Shown piece after piece: positions 46,130 through 55,689 of a stretch of DNA of 64,000 nt. The notes beneath the pieces are model-generated. The model was given only the letters and a program-made list of their open reading frames with translations. It did not search any database and was not told the origin of the DNA. The number at the start of each line of letters is the position of its first letter. Position 1 is the stretch's first letter. The position numbers and the translations under genes were made by a program. The DNA comes from Nocardia mikamii NBRC 108933. GTDB lineage: Bacteria > Actinomycetota > Actinomycetes > Mycobacteriales > Mycobacteriaceae. The DNA lies in NCBI RefSeq assembly GCF_001613505.1, contig NZ_BDCM01000014.1:434001-498000 (forward strand). The letters run 5' to 3'.

Positions 46130-46352
46130 GGGACACTCCTACCCGTGAACAAGTCGATAAGTCGCCATGCGGCAGTCTACGTGCGCATACCGCGTGGTCG
46201 TGCACGCACCGGCGGGCCGGCATCGGCGGCAACGGCGCAGTTCCGGGGGCCGACGGCCCCGATGTGAGCGGCGGCACACCCGATTCACCGCCCGGCACAA
46301 GCGAATCCGACAGGGATGAGCCGAGCGCGGTTCGCCGTTAAGCTCTGCCGAT

Positions 46353-46946
46353 ATGGCCAGCACGTGGAGCTCTCTGGGCAAGCAGTTGGGGACCATCGCC
46401 AAGGAGCAGGGGCCCAGGATCGTCAAGAAGCAGGCACCGAAACTCGTCGACCGGATGCAGCGTTCCTCGATGTGGGATCGCGCCCTCGGCGGCCGCCGCA
46501 AGGACACGGTCGCGGTACGGCCGGCGGCCTCGACTCCGGTACCCACCCGCGAACGTGCCCGCCAGATCGTCTACTGCCCGCAGCTCGACGGCCGCGCCGA
46601 CCCGGGCGAGATCGTGTGGACCTGGGTGCCGTTCGAGGAGGATCCGGCCAACGGCAAAGATCGTCCGGTACTGGTCGTGGGCCGCGAACGCAAGACCCTG
46701 CTGGGTCTGATGCTGTCATCGAACCCGGCCCGTGGCGCCGAACCCAACTGGATCGGAATCGGCTCCGGTCCATGGGATTACGAGGGGCGCGACAGCTGGG
46801 TCCGGCTGGATCGGGTCCTCGACGTTCCCGAGGCCGGCATCCGGCGCGAGGGCGCGATCCTGCCGCGGAAGACCTTCGATCTGGTCGCGCACCGGCTGTG
46901 CGCGGAATACGACTGGGGCCGGCGCCGCGACGACGTCAGTCGGTGA
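46353..46946 (+). CDS. PemK/MazF-like family protein (Rv2405 type)
   Basis: This 197-residue protein has a basic N-terminal helical region and a C-terminal PemK/MazF-like fold (EIVWTWVPFEEDPANGKDRP, then VLVVGRE). It is divergent from lepA, as Rv2405 is in mycobacteria. No antitoxin gene is adjacent, so a toxin role is doubtful. TAAGCT lies 8 nt before the ATG and no Shine-Dalgarno is visible, so it may be leaderless. Its 3' end overlaps the convergent aquaporin gene by 11 bp. Confidence 0.8.
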   Translation: MASTWSSLGKQLGTIAKEQGPRIVKKQAPKLVDRMQRSSMWDRALGGRRKDTVAVRPAASTPVPTRERARQIVYCPQLDGRADPGEIVWTWVPFEEDPANGKDRPVLVVGRERKTLLGLMLSSNPARGAEPNWIGIGSGPWDYEGRDSWVRLDRVLDVPEAGIRREGAILPRKTFDLVAHRLCAEYDWGRRRDDVSR

Positions 46947-47727
46947 GGTGCCTGGTGCGCCCGAACAGCGCGCTGTAGACCAGCGCTCCCAACAGGCCGC
47001 CGACCAGCGGAAAGACGACGAAGGCCCATACCTGCGCGAGGGCGCCGTCCTGGTACGGGGCGACGGCCAGACTGCGGGCGGGGTTCACCGACGTGTTGTC
47101 GATCGGTATGGAGATCAGGTGGATCACCGCCAGGGTGATGCCGATGCTCAGACCCGCCATCCGCACATGGGAGAGCCGGTCCGTGGACGCGAGCACGACG
47201 AACACCAGCAGGGCGGTGAGAACCACTTCGACGGTGATCGCCGCCGCGAGGCCGTAGCCGTCTCGAATGAGGGTGGCCATCGGCCCCCGAACCTCCACCT
47301 TCGACGGACTGTGCGGGCCCCAGCCGTTGGCCGCGAGTCCGTCGGACGCGCGGTTGTACGACGGCAGATCCCTCGCGATGGCGAAGATCACGGCGCCGGC
47401 GACGAAGCCGCCGATCAGCTGGGCCACGATGTAGTAGACCGCGACGAGCCACCTGATCCGGCCCATCGCGAGCTGGCCGATGGTGACCGCCGGGTTCACG
47501 TGACAACCCGAAATCGGGCCGATGGCGTAGACCAGCAACAACAGACTGAAGCCGAAGGCCAATGCGATCCCGAGCGCACCGACCCGGGCTCCGGCGAAAA
47601 CGGCGGTGCCGGCGCCGCCGAACACCAGGACGAATGTGCCGATCGCCTCGGCGATCAGTTTGCGAGCGAGCGGGACTTCGCGCTGCTCGACCACATCTTC
47701 GATCACTTCCTGAGCAGTCGGAGACAT
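46936..47727 (-). CDS. aqpZ: Aquaporin Z-like water channel
   Basis: This 263-residue MIP-family protein has six hydrophobic helices and two NPA loops, HVNPAVT and SVNPARS. The selectivity-filter segment VIHLISIPIDNTSVNPARS keeps the His and Arg of water-selective AqpZ, arguing against a glycerol channel. The third loop is longer than in E. coli AqpZ. A 16-bp-stem hairpin lies about 65 bp upstream of the start. Confidence 0.92.
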   Translation of the reverse strand: MSPTAQEVIEDVVEQREVPLARKLIAEAIGTFVLVFGGAGTAVFAGARVGALGIALAFGFSLLLLVYAIGPISGCHVNPAVTIGQLAMGRIRWLVAVYYIVAQLIGGFVAGAVIFAIARDLPSYNRASDGLAANGWGPHSPSKVEVRGPMATLIRDGYGLAAAITVEVVLTALLVFVVLASTDRLSHVRMAGLSIGITLAVIHLISIPIDNTSVNPARSLAVAPYQDGALAQVWAFVVFPLVGGLLGALVYSALFGRTRHLTD

Positions 47728-47790
47728 CTGCCACCTTCCCTCTTCGATCCGAGTTTCGAAACCAGGTACTACGCGGAGATTCAGGAATTA

Positions 47791-47826
47791 ACCGTCCGAC
47801 CGGTACGGTCGTACCGGTCGGACGGT
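47791..47826. promoter_or_regulatory. Perfect 16-bp inverted repeat upstream of aqpZ
   Basis: ACCGTCCGACCGGTAC and its exact complement flank a GGTC spacer. It lies between the divergent aqpZ and rpsT genes. No T-run follows, so an operator is more likely than a terminator. Confidence 0.6.
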
Positions 47827-48051
47827 ACGCGAAAGAGATCGGGCTCACAACGACAATGCACAGGTAAGTCGCTCCGGCGGCACCGGCGTTCCCGATCGAG
47901 CGGCCCGGGCGGGACGATTTCACTTCCCACCACCCCAGCTGGTAACCTCGATCGTCGGCGCGGCGCTACCTGTTTCCATGTAGTGCGCCCAGAGACTTTT
48001 CACGAACATCAAGAGCACATCAACTGACGAGAAGGAATCAGAGGAACAGGC

Positions 48052-48315
48052 GTGGCCAACATCAAGTCCCAGATGAAGCGGATCCGCACCAACGAGGCGG
48101 CGCGGGTGCGCAACCAGTCGGTGAAGTCCGCGCTGCGCACCTCGATCCGCAAGTTCCGCGAGGCCGCCGCGGCGGGCGAGAAGGACAAGGCGCTCGAGCT
48201 GATGCGTTCGGCGAGCCGCAGCCTGGACAAGGCCGCCTCGAAGGGCGTCATCCACGCCAACCAGGCCGCCAACAAGAAGTCCGCCCTCTCGCTGGCTCTC
48301 AACAAGCTGGGCTGA
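48052..48315 (+). CDS. rpsT: 30S ribosomal protein S20
   Basis: S20 is a small basic protein that binds 16S rRNA early in 30S assembly. The 87-residue sequence MANIKSQMKRIRTNEAA is typical. The start is GTG preceded by GAGGAACAGGC. The Rv2412 position next to divergently transcribed holA/comEC is conserved. It ends in a strong terminator. Confidence 0.98.
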   Translation: MANIKSQMKRIRTNEAARVRNQSVKSALRTSIRKFREAAAAGEKDKALELMRSASRSLDKAASKGVIHANQAANKKSALSLALNKLG

Positions 48316-48380
48316 TTTCCCGGGTTCCGGCCGGACCGGAACCGACGCGGTATGTACTGCCGCACAACAGCATTCGCAAC

Positions 48381-48428
48381 GCCGCCGTGGCAGAGGATCT
48401 GCATCGCAGATGACCACGGCGGCTTTTG
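48381..48428 (+). terminator. Rho-independent terminator after rpsT
   Basis: GCCGCCGTGG pairs with CCACGGCGGC, followed by TTTTGT. The loop contains a second hairpin, ATCTGC-ATC-GCAGAT. The hairpin starts 65 bp after the rpsT stop. Confidence 0.88.
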
Positions 48429-48459
48429 TCGTTGATTCACCTCGGCTACCGTTGTCCGG

Positions 48460-49530
48460 GTGTGGGGTGGGGAGATTCGCAGAAGTACGGGCCTTGTTCT
48501 TGCGGTAGCCGCGATGTCGAGCGCCCTGTCGACCGGGTGCGGGCAGTCGGTCCCGGCCGCGCGACCGGTCCCCGCGGCGCGGTCGGCGCCGCCGTCGGCC
48601 GTATCCGGCACCGAATCGGCCGGCATGCCCAAGGCCGCCGCCGTCGGCGCGATCGATCATCTCGATTCCGCGAGCAACCCGGACTGGATGGGTGCGCTGC
48701 CCGACAGCACTCCGCTCAGCGCGATGTCCGTCCCCGGCACTCACGACACCATGTCGATCCACGGCGGCAAGGCCGGCCCGGCCGTGGTCACCCAGGAGAA
48801 GTTCGACACCGGGTGCACGGAACCCGCCTGTGCGTCGGAACGGACCGCGAGCACCCAGCTCGAGGCCGGTATCCGGGCGCTCGACATCCGTGTCCGGCGC
48901 GACGAGGCCGGCAATCTCGGCGTACAGCACGGCAGCTTCTATCAGCAGGCCGGCCTCGACGACGTGCTACGGATCGCCGAACAATTCCTGGACCGGCACC
49001 CGCGCGAAACGATCCTGATGCGAGTGAAGGCCGAATGCACGAACGAGGACAAGACCTTCCAATGCGAGGACGCGGGTGGGCTACCGCCCGACCCACCACT
49101 GCTGGACCGGTACCTGAACGCGCATCCGCGGGTCTGGCGACCGACGGCTACCGGCACCGTCGCGATTCCCCGGCTGGGTGACGTGCGCGGCGCCATCGTC
49201 GTCATTCGCGCCGACGGGATCGACGACCGGGGCGTGCCGATCGACGCGCAGGACCGGTGGGACAAACCCACTCGCGAGGACAAGTGGGCGGCCGCCGCCA
49301 CCCATCTCGCGCAGGCCCCGACCATCGGCACCCGGGCATTGTCGATGGACTTCCTGTCGGCCTCCGGCGTTCCCGATCCGGCGAAATTTCCCCACCGCTA
49401 CGCCGAATACGAGAACCAGCACGCACTCGACTACCTCCGCTCCCGGCCGGGCGCGGCGACCGGCGTCGTAATGGCCGACTTCCCGGGTCCCGCACTCGTC
49501 GGCGAGATCATCGCGCACAACCACCGCTAG
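48460..49530 (+). CDS. Secreted PI-specific phospholipase C-like protein
   Basis: This 356-residue protein has an N-terminal hydrophobic segment ending in LSTGCGQ. A lipoprotein cleavage there is possible but the lipobox is poor. The PLC domain contains the general-base His in VPGTHDTMS, the Arg-containing ALDIRV and the second His in VQHGSFY. It probably cleaves phosphatidylinositol or related lipids outside the cell. TACCGT ends 7 nt before the GTG and no Shine-Dalgarno is seen, so it may be leaderless. Confidence 0.85.
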   Translation: MWGGEIRRSTGLVLAVAAMSSALSTGCGQSVPAARPVPAARSAPPSAVSGTESAGMPKAAAVGAIDHLDSASNPDWMGALPDSTPLSAMSVPGTHDTMSIHGGKAGPAVVTQEKFDTGCTEPACASERTASTQLEAGIRALDIRVRRDEAGNLGVQHGSFYQQAGLDDVLRIAEQFLDRHPRETILMRVKAECTNEDKTFQCEDAGGLPPDPPLLDRYLNAHPRVWRPTATGTVAIPRLGDVRGAIVVIRADGIDDRGVPIDAQDRWDKPTREDKWAAAATHLAQAPTIGTRALSMDFLSASGVPDPAKFPHRYAEYENQHALDYLRSRPGAATGVVMADFPGPALVGEIIAHNHR

Positions 49531-49569
49531 GTCCGGACGGCACACCGCGAGCGCAGCGGCCGACGGGAC

Positions 49570-50544
49570 TCAGTGCGCGGCGGCGTGCAGATCCAGGATG
49601 CTGGCCAGGGCGTGTTCGAGCGCGTAATCCGTATCGGCCGCACCGCCTTTGACGTCGGCGTTGAGTGCGGCCACCACCTGCAGGGCACTGCCGATGGTGG
49701 CGGCGGTCCACCCGCGGGCCTGGGTTTGCGCCTTCTTCACCTTCCAGGGCGGCATGCCGAGCTGGGAGGCCAGCGCGAACGGGTCGCCGCGACCGGCGGA
49801 TCCGACCCTCGCGATGGTGTGCACGGAGTCGGCGAGCGCGTCGGCGAGCAGAACGGCCGGGACGCCGCGGTCGGTCGCCCAGCGCAACGCCTCCATGGCC
49901 GCGGGACGGTCACCGGCGACGGCCAGATCGGCGACCTCGAATCCGGTGACCTCGGCGCGACCGGAGTAGTACCGGCGCACCGCGTCGACATCCACCTTGC
50001 CGCCGGTATCGGCGGCCAGCTGGGAACAGGCCGCGGCCAGCTCCCGCAGATCGGATCCGATGGCCTCCACCACCGCCTGCACCACATCGCCCGAGACGCG
50101 GACGCCGGCTGTGCGGAATTCGTTGCGTACGAATTCGTTTCGCTCGTTCGCCTTGCTGATCTTGGCGCAGGTGTGCACCTCTGCGCCCTGCTTCTGCAGT
50201 GCCGGCGCCAGCGCCTTGGCCCGTCCGCCGCCCGAGTGCAGGACCACGAGCACGACGCCCTCGGGCAGATCACCGGCGGCCGCGGTGACCAGCGCCACCG
50301 CATCCTTCCCGGCCTCCGCGGCGGCCTCCAACACGATCACCCGATCCTCCGCGAACAGCGAGGGGCTCAGCAGTTCGGCCAGTTCGGCGGAGCTGGCATC
50401 GCCCGCCCGCAGCCGATCCACCGGCATCGCGCCGGGATCGTTGGTCGCGGCCCGCGCCTGCGCCACGATCGAGGCGACCGCCCGTTCGATGAGCAGTTCC
50501 TCCTCACCGAGTACCAGATGTAAGGCAGCCAGGTGATCGGTCAC
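49570..50544 (-). CDS. holA: DNA polymerase III delta subunit
   Basis: HolA opens the beta clamp in the clamp-loader complex. The 324-residue protein shows the family pattern: LVLGEEELLIERA at the N-terminus, then EDRVIVLE, and a C-terminal helical domain with GMPPWKVKKAQ. Its GTG overlaps the comEC stop (GTGA). The comEA-comEC-holA order is common in actinobacteria. Confidence 0.95.
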   Translation of the reverse strand: MTDHLAALHLVLGEEELLIERAVASIVAQARAATNDPGAMPVDRLRAGDASSAELAELLSPSLFAEDRVIVLEAAAEAGKDAVALVTAAAGDLPEGVVLVVLHSGGGRAKALAPALQKQGAEVHTCAKISKANERNEFVRNEFRTAGVRVSGDVVQAVVEAIGSDLRELAAACSQLAADTGGKVDVDAVRRYYSGRAEVTGFEVADLAVAGDRPAAMEALRWATDRGVPAVLLADALADSVHTIARVGSAGRGDPFALASQLGMPPWKVKKAQTQARGWTAATIGSALQVVAALNADVKGGAADTDYALEHALASILDLHAAAH

Positions 50545-52208
50545 GGCACGATCCTACGGGTGGCCGGTGACACGTTCACCGACCCGTCGCCGGGCACCGG
50601 TGGCGGCGCCGGCCCCGCGGGCGTGCGTGTGTGGCGCGCGCCCAAGCGCCCGAGCACCGCGACAGCACCCCCGATGAGCGCTCCGGCCAGTACCGCACCC
50701 CGCACTCCGGCGGGCATCGGCAGCGAAATACCCAGTGCCGCCGCGTGTTCGGCGACGAAGAGTAACCACCACATCGGCGGCTCGGCCAGGTTCAGCACCC
50801 AGATCGCGGCCGGTTGCCAGCAGCAGGACAGGGCGGCCGCGCCGACCCCGAGCAGCGTGATCGGCGCGACGACGGGTTCGACCAGCACATTCGCCACGAT
50901 CGCGACCCCGCTGACATGTCCAGTCAGTGCGGCGATGATCGGCGTGGTGACCGCGAAGGCCGCCGCCGCGACACCGAACGCCTCGGCCGCGAGTGGGGGC
51001 CAGCCGCGCTGTTCCAGCCACTGCGACCAGCTCGGCGCCAGCAGGATCAGCCCCGCGGTCGCCAGCACCGAGAGGGCGAAGCCGATATCGACCGCCAGCT
51101 GCGGTGACAGCGCGATCAGCACGATCACCGCGGCACACAGGGCCGGCAACGCCTGTTTCCGGCGTCCCGTCACCATCGCCAGCACCGCGATCGCGCCCAT
51201 CACGGCCGCCCGCAGTACCGACGGCGACGGCCGCGCCAGAACGACGAATCCGATGAGCGCCAGCGCCGCGAGTACCGCACCCCAGCGCGGGTCGAGCGTC
51301 AGAGCTCGGGCTGCGAGCAGCACACCGGCGAGCACGATGGAGACGTTCGTCCCGGACACGGCGACCAGATGCGTGAGATCGACCGCCCGGAAGTCCTCGC
51401 GGACGTGATCCGGCAGTCCGGAAATATCACCGTCGATCAGCCCCGGCAGCACGCCGGCCGCGTCCGGCGGCAACGCGCGTGCGGCCGCCTCGGACAGATT
51501 CCCCCGCACCGCCGCGGCCGCAGACTGCCACCACGGCCGGGTCCCGACCCGGATCGGCGGTCCCTGCGCCCGCAGCACGGCGACCGTCAGATCACGTCGC
51601 CATGGATGATCGAGCCGAGCCCGGACGGTGACGTGCTGCCCCGGCACCAGATCCGACCAGACCCGCTCCGGCATGATCACCGTCACCGCCGCATCGCCGT
51701 GTACGGATGTTGCGCCGTAACGGAATTGGCGAACCGTCGCGCGCATCGCCCATTGCCGCCCACCGAAGGAGTGGGCCGGGAGTGGTTTCGGATCTCCGGC
51801 CACCATCTCGGCCGTCACCACACTGCCCGCCGCCAGCCGCCCCAGCGGATGGGCGCTCACCCGGTAGGACTGCCACGACGCCGCCACTCCGAACCCCGCG
51901 GACGCCAGCAGCGCGGCCAGCACCACCCACCAGGCCGCTCGATGCGGAGCACGAAATCGGCTCCGTGCCAGAACGATTCCCGCTGCGGCCACCGAAAGGC
52001 CCAGCCCCGCGCACACCCACATCCCGGCTCGCCACCCCAGCGTGATCCCGGCGATGGTCACACTCCAGCACCCCAACGCGGCGGGAAGCAGCCGCGCGTC
52101 CAATGGAGGGCCATCCGCCCCGACCGTTACGCGTTCTATGCCACCGGGGGCGGAGTTCGCGTCGGGTTCGCGCCGGCGCCGAGCGTGCCTCGATTCGCCG
52201 CGGTTCAC
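50541..52208 (-). CDS. comEC: ComEC/Rec2-family DNA-uptake channel, short form
   Basis: This 555-residue protein has an N-terminal membrane segment, a soluble OB-like domain (about 130-220) and the competence domain with LVAVSGTNVSIVLAG near residue 290 and about ten hydrophobic helices. The C-terminal metallo-beta-lactamase domain found in many ComEC proteins is absent, as in mycobacterial homologues. Its GTG overlaps the comEA stop. Confidence 0.92.
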   Translation of the reverse strand: MNRGESRHARRRREPDANSAPGGIERVTVGADGPPLDARLLPAALGCWSVTIAGITLGWRAGMWVCAGLGLSVAAAGIVLARSRFRAPHRAAWWVVLAALLASAGFGVAASWQSYRVSAHPLGRLAAGSVVTAEMVAGDPKPLPAHSFGGRQWAMRATVRQFRYGATSVHGDAAVTVIMPERVWSDLVPGQHVTVRARLDHPWRRDLTVAVLRAQGPPIRVGTRPWWQSAAAAVRGNLSEAAARALPPDAAGVLPGLIDGDISGLPDHVREDFRAVDLTHLVAVSGTNVSIVLAGVLLAARALTLDPRWGAVLAALALIGFVVLARPSPSVLRAAVMGAIAVLAMVTGRRKQALPALCAAVIVLIALSPQLAVDIGFALSVLATAGLILLAPSWSQWLEQRGWPPLAAEAFGVAAAAFAVTTPIIAALTGHVSGVAIVANVLVEPVVAPITLLGVGAAALSCCWQPAAIWVLNLAEPPMWWLLFVAEHAAALGISLPMPAGVRGAVLAGALIGGAVAVLGRLGARHTRTPAGPAPPPVPGDGSVNVSPATRRIVP

Positions 52209-53452
52209 AGGGTGACCTGGTCACGGAGGCGGTTGAGCTTGGCGGGGCCGATGCCGGTGACTTCGGCGAGCTGGTCGATGCTGGTGAAACGGCCGTGCCG
52301 GTTGCGCCAGCCGATGATGGCCGCGGCGGTGGTGGGCCCCACCCCGGTGAGGGAGTCGAGATCTTGTTCCGTAGCCGTGTTGAGGTTGACCTTGTGCGCC
52401 GGTGGGGAGGCGGCGCCCGACGTCGCGGCCGAATGCGAGGCGCCCGCAACGACCATGCTGCCGAGGCGCGGGCCGCTCGCGGGCCCCGGCTCACCGACGA
52501 CGATCTGGTCGCCGTCGGCGAGCCGCTGGGCGAGATTCAGCCCGGCGAGGTCCGCGCCTTCCCGCGCGACGGCCACCGCGACAGCGTCGGCGACCCGTGT
52601 TCCGGGTGCGAGATGCAGCAGACCCGGATGTTCGACCAACCCGATGACACTGACCACCAGATCGCCGCCGGGAGTCGGCGACGGGGCCGCCCGGCCCGGC
52701 GAATCGGACCGCACGGCCAGTCCGGGGCCGTCCACCGGCGCGGGGACCATCGAGGTCTCGGCAGCGGCCGTGCGCACCGCCGGAAGCGGCGCCACCGGCG
52801 CCGCCACCGGATCGTCTCGATGCGCGGCGGCCGCCGCCACGATCACCGCCGCCACGCCGACACCGGCCAGCACCCACACCCCTTTGCGCCCGGGATCCAC
52901 GCGAACACCCCGGAATCGCTCGGGAACCAGCCGCTGCCAGATCGTCACCGATCCCACCGGTTCGCTGAGCCACTGCGGAATTCGCGGACTCTCCGGCGCC
53001 TCGGGAAACGTCGCCGCCGCGCCGGTCACCGCGGGACCTTCGCCACCATCCCGATCGTCACCGTCGGGTCGGCCGGGGGCTCCCGCACTCCCGGGCTGGG
53101 CCGCGGCGTCGTCGCCCCTCTGCCGGCTACGGCTCGGCGAAAATGGCCGCCTCGGCCAAGTTCCGCCGTGGCCGCCGGCCCGCACACCGGCGGCGGCATC
53201 GTCGAGGCCACTCACCGGTTCGGCGGGCGGACCCGGTTCGCTACCGCGCAAGCCGAAATCCCGGCTCCCGGAGGGGCCGCCCGAGGGGTCGCGGCGCTGC
53301 CCGGCCGAGTCCGCCCGTGGTCGGGCGAGGTCCCACAGCCCGTCGTGGGCCGGATCACCCGGGCCGGGAGCCAGGGTGCCGAGCGTTGCCGTTCCGGGTG
53401 ATACGTCGTGCAGTCGCTGCCGCAGTAGGGTCCGATCCTCGTGTCGCGCCAT
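52205..53452 (-). CDS. comEA: ComEA-like DNA-binding competence protein
   Basis: This 415-residue protein has a long disordered Gly/Arg/Pro-rich N-terminal part, one membrane segment near residue 195 (VWVLAGVGVAAVIVAAAAA), a SLBB-like domain (VSVIGLVEHPGLLHLAPGTRVADAV) and a C-terminal helix-hairpin-helix pair (KVNLNTATEQDLDSLTGVGP). It should bind incoming DNA outside the membrane and pass it to ComEC. I chose ATG 53452 over a TTG 90 bp upstream. Confidence 0.92.
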   Translation of the reverse strand: MARHEDRTLLRQRLHDVSPGTATLGTLAPGPGDPAHDGLWDLARPRADSAGQRRDPSGGPSGSRDFGLRGSEPGPPAEPVSGLDDAAAGVRAGGHGGTWPRRPFSPSRSRQRGDDAAAQPGSAGAPGRPDGDDRDGGEGPAVTGAAATFPEAPESPRIPQWLSEPVGSVTIWQRLVPERFRGVRVDPGRKGVWVLAGVGVAAVIVAAAAAHRDDPVAAPVAPLPAVRTAAAETSMVPAPVDGPGLAVRSDSPGRAAPSPTPGGDLVVSVIGLVEHPGLLHLAPGTRVADAVAVAVAREGADLAGLNLAQRLADGDQIVVGEPGPASGPRLGSMVVAGASHSAATSGAASPPAHKVNLNTATEQDLDSLTGVGPTTAAAIIGWRNRHGRFTSIDQLAEVTGIGPAKLNRLRDQVTL

Positions 53453-53587
53453 GACGGTGACCGTATGTGCGCGGCGGGCCGTGACTCGGTGCGCGAGCTG
53501 GGGTTTCGGAATGTCTGGGGACAGCGGCTGAGTTGTGGACAACCTGCGGCGCGTCGACAGAGTTCGTCGGCCGGCGATGGTAGACGC

Positions 53588-54430
53588 TCAGCCGCAACCG
53601 CCGGGGACCACCAGGACGCCGACCGCCCCGGTGCCCACGTGCACGCCGAGCGTGGGACCGAATTCGGCGGTCACGAGCTCCCGCATCCCGGGGATGAGTT
53701 CGCCGAGCTGTCCGGCGATGGTGGCCGCCGCGGAGGCGGCACCCAGATGCTGCACGGCCACCGCCGCCCCGTCGTCACCGGCCGCATCGACCGCTGCCGC
53801 AACGAGTTTCGCGTACGCCTTGGACCGGGTGCGTGCCTTCTCCCGCAGCTCCAGTTTGCCGTCGACGATCTGGAGTATCGGCTTGGTCACCAGTTCGGTG
53901 CCGAAGAACATGGCCGCGGTGCTGAGCCGCCCGCCGCGCCGCAGCTGCTCGGTCCGATTGACGACGATGAACGTGCGCGATCGCCCGGCGGCGGCGACCG
54001 CGGTGTCGTAGACCACGTCCAGCGCCGCACCCGACCGCGCGCGACGGGCGGCGGCGAGTACGGGCAACCCGGTGCCCAGGCCCGCGCTCAGCGAATCCAC
54101 CAGGCGCACCCGGTCGGCGGCGTCCATATCCTGCACGGCCTGGCGACCGGCTTCCCAGGTCGCCGACAGCTGTCGCGAAATATGCACGGCCACAACACCG
54201 TCGCCCGCGCTGAGCTCCAGAGCGCGCTCGTAGGCGGCGCGCAATTCACCCGGGGAGGCGGACGAGGTCGTCACCGTGGACGCGCCGTAGTCGATCTCGC
54301 AGTCGTCGACGCCCTCGGCGATCGCCCGGTCGTCGACCAGCACATGCAGCGGCACCACCACGATGCCCAATTCCGATACCAGTGCGGCGGGTACGCTCGC
54401 CGCCGAATCCGTGACCACCACGACGGTCAT
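53588..54430 (-). CDS. DegV-family fatty-acid-binding protein
   Basis: This 280-residue DegV protein has TDSAASVPAALV at the N-terminus and RRGGRLSTAAMFFGTELVTKPIL near residue 165. DegV proteins (FakB) bind fatty acids for phosphorylation by FakA. The position next to octT and gpgP matches Rv2417c. The eis gene that mycobacteria carry here is absent. Confidence 0.93.
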   Translation of the reverse strand: MTVVVVTDSAASVPAALVSELGIVVVPLHVLVDDRAIAEGVDDCEIDYGASTVTTSSASPGELRAAYERALELSAGDGVVAVHISRQLSATWEAGRQAVQDMDAADRVRLVDSLSAGLGTGLPVLAAARRARSGAALDVVYDTAVAAAGRSRTFIVVNRTEQLRRGGRLSTAAMFFGTELVTKPILQIVDGKLELREKARTRSKAYAKLVAAAVDAAGDDGAAVAVQHLGAASAAATIAGQLGELIPGMRELVTAEFGPTLGVHVGTGAVGVLVVPGGCG

Positions 54431-54447
54431 CGGCTATCCGAACCGAT

Positions 54448-55689
54448 TCATGCACCGGCCTCGACCGAACGCACCTCCGACAGCACCTTCACCATGGCTC
54501 GCGCCACCGCCGCATGCCCCTCCCAGCCCCAATGGATTCCGTCCGGATTCGCCTCGCCCGAGAAGATGTCGTCGTGCACGGCCTCTCCCAGATCCACCAG
54601 CGGCACACCGGTTTTCGCCGACCACTCCCGCAGCGCACGCACCGCGGGAGCTCGCCCGGAGTGCACCTTGCCGTAGGCCTCGCAGTCGTGGACGGACGGC
54701 AGCACCGAGACCACCGGCAGATCGGGCCGCAACTGGGCCAGCGCATGCCGTGACTGTTCCAGGTAGTCGATGCTCACGTGCGGCGGAAGTGCCACGGGGC
54801 GACCGAGTTTCGACAGTCGCGGTTGCAGCCACTGATATCCGGTGCGCACCTGCCGGCGCAGCACCGGCGGGCGCAGATACCGGATCATTTCCCGCAGCGC
54901 CGTGGGCAGCGGCGAGGGCAGCGTGTCCATGCCGCCGGTGGCCAGGACCACCGCTCCGGCGCGCGGCACCGCGGCCCATACGCGCGGATCGCCGATGAGC
55001 GCCCAATAGGCGTCGCGGCAGGTCCAGCCGATCCGCGCCACCAATTCGACGTCCCAATCGAGTTCCGCGGCAACCAGATTCGGCCAGATGCGCGGATGGT
55101 CGGCGGGCAGGCCGCCCTTCGGGCCGAAGTACGACAGCGAATCCGCGATCACGACCAGAACCGGTCGTGCCGAAGCCTCGGGTGCGCCGGTCCCGTCGCC
55201 GATGCTCGGCGGCGCTTCCGCGGAGACCGCGTCGTCGATTCCCGATACGGCGTCGACGGGCGCGCTCGACACGCTCCGCTCGCCGGGAGTTGCCGCGCCG
55301 GAACCGGTGTCGGACTTCCGGTGCGCGTCGCCGTCACCGGCTACCGCCGCATCACCGGAGACGGCATGCGTAGTTGCGGGCTCGGTGGACGGTTCCTTCT
55401 CGGAACGGCCGGGCACGCTGTCTTCCCCCGCGCCCGCGGCCGGTTCCGCATCCTCCTGTGCCTCGGTGGGCGTATCCACGAGAACGGCCGGCGGACCGGT
55501 CGATCCTCCGTCGTCGTCCGCATCACCCGGTTCGGGTGCAGCGTCGGATTCCCCGGCCGGCGCGACCGGACCGCCGAACAGCGCGTCCGGCAGCCGCCGG
55601 ACGGGCCCTTCGGATGCCTTGCGCAACAGTTCGTCGGATACCTGCCGGACCGGTTCGTCCCGGTCGTCGGAGGAGCGTTCAGAGGACAT
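54448..55689 (-). CDS. octT: OctT-like SGNH acyltransferase with long acidic N-terminus
   Basis: OctT of mycobacteria octanoylates diglucosylglycerate on the way to methylglucose lipopolysaccharide. This protein has 413 residues. The SGNH-type domain begins near residue 175 (VLVVIADSLSYFG) and ends with the catalytic pair in NPDGIHWGWEGH. The first ~170 residues are acidic, Ala/Gly/Ser/Pro-rich and probably disordered. Mycobacterial OctT is about 247 residues, so this extension is unusual. The start overlaps the gpgP stop by 11 nt, supporting the long form. Confidence 0.85.
   Translation of the reverse strand: MSSERSSDDRDEPVRQVSDELLRKASEGPVRRLPDALFGGPVAPAGESDAAPEPGDADDDGGSTGPPAVLVDTPTEAQEDAEPAAGAGEDSVPGRSEKEPSTEPATTHAVSGDAAVAGDGDAHRKSDTGSGAATPGERSVSSAPVDAVSGIDDAVSAEAPPSIGDGTGAPEASARPVLVVIADSLSYFGPKGGLPADHPRIWPNLVAAELDWDVELVARIGWTCRDAYWALIGDPRVWAAVPRAGAVVLATGGMDTLPSPLPTALREMIRYLRPPVLRRQVRTGYQWLQPRLSKLGRPVALPPHVSIDYLEQSRHALAQLRPDLPVVSVLPSVHDCEAYGKVHSGRAPAVRALREWSAKTGVPLVDLGEAVHDDIFSGEANPDGIHWGWEGHAAVARAMVKVLSEVRSVEAGA

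Noticed and set aside
46353..46946. Toxin-antitoxin pair
   Set aside because: Only a PemK/MazF-like fold is visible and no antitoxin gene is adjacent; lepA lies on the other side.
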